Shown: positions 1 through 6,337 of the stretch, piece after piece | How the letters are laid out: each line of letters opens with the position of its first letter | Numbering within the stretch: the first letter of the stretch is position 1 | From: DASRBA01 sp036559665 | Lineage (GTDB): Bacteria > Myxococcota > Myxococcia > Myxococcales > Myxococcaceae | Direction: 5' to 3' | Assembly (NCBI GenBank): GCA_036559665.1 | Contig: DATBSS010000265.1 | Coordinates: 1 to 9,446 of the forward strand | DNA: 9,446 nucleotides | The notes under the pieces: model-generated | Told to the model about the DNA's origin: nothing | Databases searched by the model: none | Seen by the model: only the letters and a program-made list of their open reading frames with translations | Made by a program: the position numbers and the translations under genes

Positions 1-405
1 GCCCGGCCGGTGTTCGGCCAGGTGCAGCCGACGGTGTCCAACCCCGCGTTCCTCATCCAGCACACCCGGCAGCAGCAGTACGACTTCGGGTTGAGCGATC
101 CCTGGTTCAACTCGCTGGCCCAGAACGGCGAGACCGACGGCTGCGGCATCCCCAACGTCGACGGCACCAAGCTGGTGAACGTGAACCCCACCGACTGGGC
201 CCGCGGGATCCGCTTCACCTACCCGTCGTTCGCCGTCCTCTCCACCATCATCTCGGACGCCCACGACCAGCTGAAGCAGCCGCCCGACCCGGCGTACGCC
301 ACGCCGCTGGACTTCACCGTGCCCGCGGTCTGCCAGTTCACCGCCTCGCCGGACCAGGGGTATTCGGTGGTGATCGGGTTGGGCCTCACCGGCAGGGTCC
401 AGTAG
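1..405 (+). CDS. C-terminal end of an unrecognised, probably exported protein (5' truncated by the window)
   Basis: The frame is open from the first base and stops with TAG at 403-405, giving 134 residues of a C-terminus; the true start lies outside the window. A GTG at position 10 could serve as a start, but nothing suggests it is one. The piece is rich in aromatic residues, Pro, Asn and Asp and has few charged residues. It has two cysteines (fragment residues 48 and 111) and ends in an alternating hydrophobic stretch, which suits an extracytoplasmic or cell-surface domain. I see no catalytic motif and do not recognise a family. Only 13 bp separate it from the TetR gene, so the regulator may be co-transcribed with it. 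The reading frame is well supported by GC-rich third positions. Function unknown. Confidence 0.6.
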   Translation, partial: ARPVFGQVQPTVSNPAFLIQHTRQQQYDFGLSDPWFNSLAQNGETDGCGIPNVDGTKLVNVNPTDWARGIRFTYPSFAVLSTIISDAHDQLKQPPDPAYATPLDFTVPAVCQFTASPDQGYSVVIGLGLTGRVQ

Positions 406-418
406 GGTAAGCCCCCGC

Positions 419-1078
419 ATGGAGAGCACCCCCGAGGCGCCGGAGCAGGCGCGCAAGGCCACCATCCTCCGCGCCGCGGTCGACATCTTCGCTTCCAAGG
501 GCTACCACGGCTGCCGGATCGCGGACGTGGCCAAGCAGGCCGGCGTCGCCTACGGGCTCGTCTACCACTACTTCAAGAACAAGGACGAGCTGCTGGAGGC
601 GGTGTTCCAGCAGAGCTCGGACTGGCTGTTCACCAACCTCAAGGCGGTGATCGACCGCGGCGGGTCCGTCCCCGACGTCATCCGCGGGATCACCGCCTGG
701 TGCTTCAACGCCTACCGCGAGGACCCGCGCGCGATGAAGGTGCTGGTGCTCCAGGTGGCGCGCGGCCCGGCCCTCCCCGGCCAGCAGATCCAGTCCAAGT
801 TCGTGGAGATCATCCAGCTCCTGATCCAGATGTTCACCCGCGCCATCGAGCGCGGCGAGCTGCGCAAGGAGCTGGACCCGGCGCTTCTGGCCGCCCAGCT
901 CTTCGGCACGGTGGAGATGGGGCTCACCAGCTTCGTCATGGGCCTGTACGACGCCGGCGACGAGGCGATGCTCAAGCGCGCGGCCAGCCAGGTCTCGGAG
1001 TGCTTCCTCTCCGGCATCACCGGCGCGCCCGCGCCGCGGGAGGTGGAATGGAAGACCGAGGCGTCCAGCACCGGCTAG
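419..1078 (+). CDS. TetR/AcrR-family transcriptional regulator, probably acyl-CoA responsive
   Basis: This 219-aa protein is a typical TetR size. Residues 13-60 form the DNA-binding domain: a helix with ILRAAVDIFASKGYHG, then the helix-turn-helix RIADVAKQAGVAYGLVYHYF (33-52) and the family's FKNKDELL. Residues 65-200 are the helical ligand-binding and dimer domain, with no motif that names the ligand. The N-terminal half resembles the Bacillus FadR/YfiR type of TetR protein. Together with the crotonase and BKACE genes that follow, this suggests repression relieved by an acyl-CoA or related acid; that is inference. The ATG at 419 lies 13 bp after the previous stop, with only a weak purine-rich stretch before it. 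The last 31 bases overlap the crotonase gene, implying co-transcription and probably autoregulation. Family call firm, ligand unknown. Confidence 0.93.
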   Translation: MESTPEAPEQARKATILRAAVDIFASKGYHGCRIADVAKQAGVAYGLVYHYFKNKDELLEAVFQQSSDWLFTNLKAVIDRGGSVPDVIRGITAWCFNAYREDPRAMKVLVLQVARGPALPGQQIQSKFVEIIQLLIQMFTRAIERGELRKELDPALLAAQLFGTVEMGLTSFVMGLYDAGDEAMLKRAASQVSECFLSGITGAPAPREVEWKTEASSTG

Positions 1079-1827
1079 ACGGCGGCGTGGCCGTCCTCAC
1101 CATCGACCGGCCGCAGCAGCGCAACGCCCTCTCCGCCGCCGTGGTGCAGGAGCTGCAGCGCCGGCTGTCCGAGGCCGACGCCGACCCCGCGGTGCGCGCG
1201 GTGGTGATCACCGGCGCCGGCGACCGCGCCTTCTCCGCCGGGGGGGACCTCTCTTCGATGCAAGGGGACGGGGCGCTCGCCGCGCACGACGGCCGCCGCG
1301 CCTACGGGGCGCTCCTCCTCTCGCTCCAGGCGTGCCGCAAGCCTTCCGTCGCCCGCGTCAACGGGCACGCGCTGGCCGGCGGCCTGGGGCTGCTTTTGGC
1401 CTGCGACCTGGCGGTGGCCGCGGACGACGTGGAGCTGGGGACCCCGGAGATCGACGTCGGCCTGTTTCCCATGATGCTGATGGCGCTGTTGCAGCGGCAC
1501 GTGGGGCGCAAGCGCGCGCTGGAGTTGGTGCTCACCGGGGAGCGGATCTCCGCCGCCCGCGCGGTGGAGTTGGGGCTGGTCAACCGCGCCGTGCCGCGGG
1601 CGGAGCTGGACGCCGCGACCTCCGCCCTGGCGAAGAAGCTGGCCGGAAAGAGCCAGGCGACGTTGGCCCTGGGGCGCAAGGCCTTCTACACCGCGGAGGA
1701 CTTGCCGCTGGCCCAGGCCCTGGAGTACCTCGCCTCGCAGCTCACGCTGAACGTGAGCCTGGAGGACGCGGCGGAGGGCGTGGGCGCGTTCCTGGAGAAG
1801 CGCACGCCGCAGTGGAGAGACCGATGA
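1048..1827 (+). CDS. Enoyl-CoA hydratase/isomerase (crotonase superfamily)
   Basis: This 259-aa protein has normal crotonase length. The first oxyanion-hole motif is AFSAGGDL (61-68) and the second is NGHALAGGLG (105-114), followed by CDLAVA. PEIDVGLFP (133-141) carries E134, aligned with catalytic Glu164 of rat enoyl-CoA hydratase. The position matching Glu144 appears to be Gly114, so one of the two acid/base residues is absent. That pattern suits an isomerase or another crotonase reaction as well as a hydratase. The C-terminal helix set (about 200-259) is complete. The ATG at 1048 is chosen because GGAGG lies at 1039-1043 and the N-terminus then has the usual length. A longer open frame reaches upstream inside the TetR gene but is a GC artefact. 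The stop overlaps the next ATG (ATGA). Superfamily certain, exact reaction and substrate unknown. Confidence 0.93.
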   Translation: MEDRGVQHRLDGGVAVLTIDRPQQRNALSAAVVQELQRRLSEADADPAVRAVVITGAGDRAFSAGGDLSSMQGDGALAAHDGRRAYGALLLSLQACRKPSVARVNGHALAGGLGLLLACDLAVAADDVELGTPEIDVGLFPMMLMALLQRHVGRKRALELVLTGERISAARAVELGLVNRAVPRAELDAATSALAKKLAGKSQATLALGRKAFYTAEDLPLAQALEYLASQLTLNVSLEDAAEGVGAFLEKRTPQWRDR

Positions 1828-2723
1828 GCGCTCAGCCGAGCAAAGACAAGGTCCTGGTGACGTGCGCGCTGACCGGCGTGCTGGCCAACCGCGACCAGTG
1901 CCCCTACCTGCCGTACACCCCGGCGGAGATCGGCGAGGAGGCCCGGCGCGCGTACGAGGCCGGCGCCGCCCAGGTCCACATCCACGGGCGCGACCCGGAG
2001 ACGGGCGCGCAGACCTGGTCCGCGGACGTCTACCGGCAGATCAAGGAGGAGGTGCAGAAGCGCAGCCCGATCATCGTCAACTTCTCCACCGGCGGCTTCA
2101 ACTACGGCTGCGACACCGACGACCAGAAGCGCGCCCACCTGGAGCACGTGTGGCGGGTCCGGCCGGAGGTGGCCGCGCTCAACATGGGGTCGATGAACTA
2201 CGCCAAGTACTCCGAGAAGCGGAAGGCGTTCGTCTTCGACATGGTGTTCATCAACTCCTTCACCGACATCCTGATCTGCGCCGAGGCGATGAAGGACGGC
2301 GGGGTGAAGCCGGAGCTGGAGTGCTTCGACCTGGGCCACATCCAGAACGCCCGCCCGCTGATCGCCATGGGCGCCCTCAAGCCGCCGCTCCAGTACTCCT
2401 TCGTGCTGGGCGTGATGGGCGGCGCCATCCCCTCCCACGAGACGCTGTCCTACATGGCCAAGCAGGTGGAGCCGGAGGACCAGTGGGAGGTGATCGGCAT
2501 CTCCAGGGTGCAGTGGTCCCTGGTCTCCTCCGCGCTCGTGCTGGGCGGGAACATCCGCGTCGGGCTGGAGGACAACTTCTACCTGGACCCCGCCGGCACC
2601 CAGATGGCCAAGGGCAACGCCCCCCTGGTGGAGAAGGCCGTCCGCATGGCCCGCGACATTGGCCGCGAGCCGATGACCACCGACGAGGCCCGCGCCCACC
2701 TCCGGCTGCCCCAGGCCTGGTGA
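1824..2723 (+). CDS. Beta-keto acid cleavage enzyme (BKACE, DUF849; 3-keto-5-aminohexanoate cleavage protein family)
   Basis: This 299-aa protein spans the whole BKACE family length. Enzymes of this family are Zn-dependent TIM barrels that take a beta-keto acid and acetyl-CoA and give acetoacetate plus a new acyl-CoA. Zinc ligands are visible: H52 and H54 in VHIHGRDPETG, and E249 in RVGLEDN. R245 and D250 match catalytic Arg226 and Asp231 of the lysine-fermentation enzyme Kce. NFSTGG (86-91) and LNMGSMNY (119-126) are the usual strand-end motifs, and the C-terminus has the family's NAPLVEKAVRMA and EAR elements. By my alignment from memory, Kce Glu14, which holds the substrate amino group, is Leu20 here, so the aminated lysine intermediate is unlikely to be the substrate. 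The ATG at 1824 has GGAGA 5 bp upstream and overlaps the crotonase stop by 4 bp, indicating translational coupling. Family firm, substrate unknown. Confidence 0.93.
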   Translation: MSAQPSKDKVLVTCALTGVLANRDQCPYLPYTPAEIGEEARRAYEAGAAQVHIHGRDPETGAQTWSADVYRQIKEEVQKRSPIIVNFSTGGFNYGCDTDDQKRAHLEHVWRVRPEVAALNMGSMNYAKYSEKRKAFVFDMVFINSFTDILICAEAMKDGGVKPELECFDLGHIQNARPLIAMGALKPPLQYSFVLGVMGGAIPSHETLSYMAKQVEPEDQWEVIGISRVQWSLVSSALVLGGNIRVGLEDNFYLDPAGTQMAKGNAPLVEKAVRMARDIGREPMTTDEARAHLRLPQAW

Positions 2724-2753
2724 TGTAAAACGGGCTGGCAGCGACCGGCCTGC

Positions 2754-2766
2754 TGTCGAGGCGACA
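2754..2766. repeat. Short inverted repeat upstream of the orphan gene
   Basis: TGTCG-AGG-CGACA is a perfect 5-bp inverted repeat with a 3-base centre. It lies in the 89-bp gap between the BKACE stop and the ATG at 2813, and a weak -10-like GACAAT (2763-2768) overlaps it. It could be an operator half-site pair or a small hairpin ending the operon, but no T-run follows. Chance is quite possible in DNA of this composition. Confidence 0.25.
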
Positions 2767-2812
2767 ATGTAGGTGTCAGCACTCCCCACCGTCTCCCCAC
2801 GAGTTCCCTGTC

Positions 2813-4921
2813 ATGTCCACCACTTCCGTTACCGGGCGCCCCACGCCGCCCACCGCGACCACCGAGGGCCAGGCGCCTGCCGCCACGAACCAGGTGGCTC
2901 CCGCGGCCCCCGTCGCTCCGAAGGCGGACGCCTTCAGCGCGCAGGTCCCGGTTTCTCAGGTTGCGGCGACCCAGGAGCCCGGCAAGTCGCTCACCTCGCA
3001 GGTGAAGGACAAGCTGGTCTCGTTCCTCTGGGACGAGCTGGGCAAGGAGCACCAGGTCGACCTGGCGAAGGTGAACCTGGGCGAGCACGGCGCGCTGGGC
3101 ATCCGGGCCAGCGAGCAGATCTTCCGGCCGGGCGACGACGCGGTGGCCAAGGACCCGCAGCGCTTCGCCTGGGAGCAGTCCCCGGAGGCCGGCTCGCCGC
3201 ACGTGTGGCTGAAGACGGGCGGGGTGATCGACACCAACCTCGGGCTGTCCGTGCCCATCAACGCCGGCGGCGGCGTCACCGGGTCGCTGGGCTTCAACGC
3301 CGGCGCCTCGCTCCAGTTCAGCATGATGTCGCCCTACGGCGCCTCGGTGGACGGCGCGGTGGACCTGGCGAAGCGCCACACCATCGACCTGCCGGTGACC
3401 GCGGAGAACGCGCGCGCCATGCCGCGCGGCTCGGAGCTGATGCTCAAGGGCCAGGGCCAGGTGGGCGCCAGCGGCTCCGTGGGCGCGGGGACCTCGTGGA
3501 GCGCGGACGGCGTCACCGTGGGCGTCTCCGGCCGGGTGAGCGGCAGCGTCGCCGCCTCGGGCGAGATGACCGTCAACGTCAAGCGCCTGGACGGCGACCG
3601 CGTGTTCGTGCGGCTCGGGGAGGTGGGCGCCACCCGGGAGCAGGCCGGCGTCTCGGTGAGCGCGGGCGTCTCCGTGGACCACGACACGCTGAACGGCCTG
3701 GTCGACAAGGGCCTGGACACCATCCTCTCCGGCGAGGTGCGCGACTTCATCGCCAAGCACGGCGAGAAGCTGGCCGGCAGCCAGGTGGACAAGCTCCTGC
3801 AGAAGTACGCCAGCGCGGGCGCCTCGGCGACGAAGATGCTCACCCAGCAGAGCCAGCAACTGGACGCGTACGTGATCGATCTCTCCTCCCCGGAGGGCCG
3901 CGAGGCGTACGGCGGCCTGATGCACCTGGACCGCGGCGCGGCGGAGCGGCTGGTGGCCTCCGGCGACGGGTCGGTGGCGCACTACCGCGAGCACTCCAAC
4001 AGCGACAAGTTCGCCGCCTCCGCGCACGTGGGGCCCGCGACGATCTTCGACTTCTCCACCTCCCGGAAGGACCGCGAGGGCCAGCTCCAGTCCTCCGGCG
4101 GTGACGCTTCGGTGAAGCAGTCCACCTATGACCGCAGCTTCGAGTGGCTGTTCGCCGGGAAGAAGCACGCCACCTGGGACGGCGTCCGCTCCGAGGTGAA
4201 CGGCGCCCCGCAGACCTTCCTCCACGTCGCCTACGACAAGCACAACAAGTCCACCGATCCGGGGGACATGGCCAAGCTGGAGCGGACGATGAAGGCCCTG
4301 GGCGTGGGTCTGGACAAAGCGGACCGGCGGCCGGACAAGGACGGCGACTTCGGCGCCTCGGACGTGACGCTGGACGCCTACGTCACGCCGGACGCCATCC
4401 AGAAGCTGGCGAAGGTTCCGGGCCCCCAGATCGAGGCCGCCTACGCGCGGGCGGTGCAGCAGGTGGAGGGCCTGGACCGCGTGCCCGCCTGGGGCGACCC
4501 GGCCACCGCCGCCGAGGCGCGGCAGATGATGAAGGACTACAACAGCGCCCGGCTGGGCGGGAAAGAGAAGCGCGGCGCAGAGCAGCAGATCGGCGCGCAG
4601 TACTCGGCCCGCTTCGGCGGCCGGTGGATCATCGACGACATGGGGGATCTCGAGCAGGCGCAGGCCCTCTCCAAGAAGGTCGGCCAGCTCCCCGGCAAGC
4701 CCGAGACGGACTGGGCCAAGGGCCTCACCGACGTGGGCAGCAAGATGAAGTACGACGTCCTCCGCACCCTGGTGGCGATCAACGACCTGGTCGGCTCGGA
4801 CGGCGTGCTGGTCAACCAGCTGGGCGTCCACGGCAAGCGCCTGGACCTCGAGGCCCGCTCGGAGGGCAGGGTCTCCAACGAGGCGGACGCGCTGATCGGC
4901 CGGATGCTCTCCCCGCCGTGA
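2813..4921 (+). CDS. Orphan 702-aa protein with disordered N-terminus and Gly/Ser beta-rich middle; function unknown
   Basis: I do not recognise this protein. Residues 1-58 are low-complexity Pro/Ala/Thr, probably disordered, with no signal peptide or membrane helix. Residues 60-80 look helical. Residues about 136-290 are rich in Gly, Ser and Val with alternating polar and hydrophobic residues (for example GVTVGVSGRVSGSVAASGEM), suggesting repeated amphipathic beta hairpins. From about 291 to 350 it becomes helical and charged. Residues 390-480 are mixed, with several His and aromatic residues. An acidic stretch at 508-517 (DKDGDFGASD) resembles a poor Ca-binding loop. The C-terminal third is mostly helical. 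There is one Cys-free chain, no transmembrane span and no enzyme motif I can name. The ATG at 2813 has no clear Shine-Dalgarno, yet no better in-frame start exists. Third positions are strongly GC-biased, so it is a real gene. It converges on the cyclase gene with a 7-bp gap. Confidence 0.85.
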   Translation: MSTTSVTGRPTPPTATTEGQAPAATNQVAPAAPVAPKADAFSAQVPVSQVAATQEPGKSLTSQVKDKLVSFLWDELGKEHQVDLAKVNLGEHGALGIRASEQIFRPGDDAVAKDPQRFAWEQSPEAGSPHVWLKTGGVIDTNLGLSVPINAGGGVTGSLGFNAGASLQFSMMSPYGASVDGAVDLAKRHTIDLPVTAENARAMPRGSELMLKGQGQVGASGSVGAGTSWSADGVTVGVSGRVSGSVAASGEMTVNVKRLDGDRVFVRLGEVGATREQAGVSVSAGVSVDHDTLNGLVDKGLDTILSGEVRDFIAKHGEKLAGSQVDKLLQKYASAGASATKMLTQQSQQLDAYVIDLSSPEGREAYGGLMHLDRGAAERLVASGDGSVAHYREHSNSDKFAASAHVGPATIFDFSTSRKDREGQLQSSGGDASVKQSTYDRSFEWLFAGKKHATWDGVRSEVNGAPQTFLHVAYDKHNKSTDPGDMAKLERTMKALGVGLDKADRRPDKDGDFGASDVTLDAYVTPDAIQKLAKVPGPQIEAAYARAVQQVEGLDRVPAWGDPATAAEARQMMKDYNSARLGGKEKRGAEQQIGAQYSARFGGRWIIDDMGDLEQAQALSKKVGQLPGKPETDWAKGLTDVGSKMKYDVLRTLVAINDLVGSDGVLVNQLGVHGKRLDLEARSEGRVSNEADALIGRMLSPP

Positions 4922-4928
4922 GGCCGGG

Positions 4929-6326
4929 TCAGGCGGACGCGACCGGCGCCGGGTGGAAGCAGGAGATGGTGACGCTCCCGGCGATGCCCTTGAGGTTCAC
5001 CTGGCGCTCGGTGGGGCCGAGGCGCTGTTCGGCCAGGTAGGCGGGCACGCGCGAATCCGCCATCACGCCCTTGCTCAGCACCACCTCGCCGGCGCGGCTC
5101 TCGTTCTGCACGCGGGCCGCCACGTTCACCGTCCGCCCGAAGAAGTCCAGGGCGCGGTTGGAGGTCACCGCGATGGTGGGCCCGCGGTGCAGGCCGATCT
5201 TCACCTGGATCCGCTTGAGGTCTCCGCTGGCGCGGGCCAGCTCGCGCTGGATCTCCACCGCCGCCTTCACCCCGGAGAGGTTGTCCGGGAAGCTGGCCAT
5301 CACCGCGTCGCCGATGGTCTTCACGATGCCGCCCTCGTGGCGGCGGATGGCGTTCGTCAGGATGCGGAAGTGCTCCTGCACCAGGGCGTAGGCCTTGGCG
5401 TCGCCCAGCTCCTCGTACAGCTCGGTGGAGCTCTTCAGGTCCGTGAACATCAAGGTCACGCTGCGCACCGCGAAGTTGATGTCCGGCGCCAGGAACTCGC
5501 CCGAGAAGAGGTCGCGGAAGTCCTGCTGCAAGGTGACGTACGCCGCGCTCACCCAGTTGGTCTCCTCCTGGAGGGGGCGGACGTGGAGGCGGTCGGGCTG
5601 CGCCTGGCGACCCAGCGCGGACACGGTGATCCGGCCCGGCCGCAGCTCCGCCTTGCCCGGGTTGGCCGAGGACCGCTCGTCGAAGATGAGGTCCAGCAGT
5701 TGCGGCCCCGGTTCGGCTAGCCCGGCCACGGTCAGCCGGCAGCCCCGCTCCATCGCCCCCTGGCCGGTGGGAAGGTAGACCTGGTAGTCGCCCGCCTGGA
5801 GCGTCGCCTCCACCGTGGTCTTCTGGCCGGGCACCAGCAGCTGGAGGGCCGGCAAGGTGCGGTGCTCCCGCCGGTCGAACTTCGAGTAGAGCTCGCCCAG
5901 CGCCTGGAAGGGGCGCGTCTTGAAGTCCGCGTAGGGGACGGGGCGCACCGCCGGGTTGACGGTGAACGTCACCTCCACGTGCTGCTCGAAGTCCACCTCG
6001 TAGGTCAGCTCGCAGCCGCCGCAGCGGGACTTCCCCGACAGCTTCGCCAGGCGCTGGAAGTCGTTGGGGATGCCCCGGCAGGACGGGCAATGGACGTCGT
6101 AGGCGAGGTCGAACAAGCCCAGCCGGGTGGCGTAGAGGAACGCGCGCAGGGCCTCGTTGCGCGGGACGTGTGCCTCCTCGGCGACGCGGAAGGCGTTGAC
6201 CTTGAAGACCTCGAAGTCGTCGCCTTCGGCCAGCATCCGGCCCAGCAGGCCGATGACCTGGGGATGGGCGTTGGAGGCGTTCAGCTCGGTCAGGCGCTCT
6301 TTGGCGTAGGCGTTCAGCTCGGGCAT
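4929..6326 (-). CDS. Class III adenylate cyclase with N-terminal zinc-ribbon-like region
   Basis: This 465-aa soluble protein is predicted to make cAMP from ATP. The cyclase domain is about 286-458. Metal-binding aspartates are D296 (MFTDLKSST) and D340 (KTIGDAVMASF). The adenine-selecting residues are K336 and D394, and the transition-state residues are N401 and R405 in DFFGRTVNVAAR. All are intact, so it should be active and ATP-specific. Cyclases of this class work as dimers. The N-terminal 280 residues hold CPSC (80-83) and CGGC (102-105), a four-cysteine zinc-ribbon-like pair, then beta-rich sequence; this may be the DUF5939 type of N-terminus, recalled only. No signal peptide or membrane segment is visible. 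The ATG at 6326 lies 11 bp after the M23 stop, with AAAGGG overlapping that stop as ribosome site. The open frame extends through the M23 gene, but that part is a shadow. It probably senses an intracellular signal through the N-terminal part. Confidence 0.92.
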   Translation of the reverse strand: MPELNAYAKERLTELNASNAHPQVIGLLGRMLAEGDDFEVFKVNAFRVAEEAHVPRNEALRAFLYATRLGLFDLAYDVHCPSCRGIPNDFQRLAKLSGKSRCGGCELTYEVDFEQHVEVTFTVNPAVRPVPYADFKTRPFQALGELYSKFDRREHRTLPALQLLVPGQKTTVEATLQAGDYQVYLPTGQGAMERGCRLTVAGLAEPGPQLLDLIFDERSSANPGKAELRPGRITVSALGRQAQPDRLHVRPLQEETNWVSAAYVTLQQDFRDLFSGEFLAPDINFAVRSVTLMFTDLKSSTELYEELGDAKAYALVQEHFRILTNAIRRHEGGIVKTIGDAVMASFPDNLSGVKAAVEIQRELARASGDLKRIQVKIGLHRGPTIAVTSNRALDFFGRTVNVAARVQNESRAGEVVLSKGVMADSRVPAYLAEQRLGPTERQVNLKGIAGSVTISCFHPAPVASA

Positions 6327-6337
6327 GGCGGCGCCCT

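Noticed and set aside
700..1047. Upstream extension of the crotonase frame
   Set aside because: It overlaps the TetR coding frame, is Arg/Gly/Ala-rich and has no homology. The ATG at 1048 with GGAGG fits the family N-terminus.
1332..1823. Upstream extension of the BKACE frame
   Set aside because: It is an Arg/Gly/Ala-rich shadow of the crotonase gene. The ATG at 1824 gives the normal family length.
2736..2754. Sigma54-like promoter (TGGCA...TGCT) upstream of the orphan gene
   Set aside because: The distance between GG and GC is 13 bp rather than the strict 10 bp, so it would not be recognised.
2579..4831. Reverse open frame of 750 codons opposite the orphan gene
   Set aside because: Its translation is a monotonous Val/Leu/His/Gly/Arg mixture with no motif, as expected opposite a GC3-rich gene. 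The forward frame has normal protein composition.
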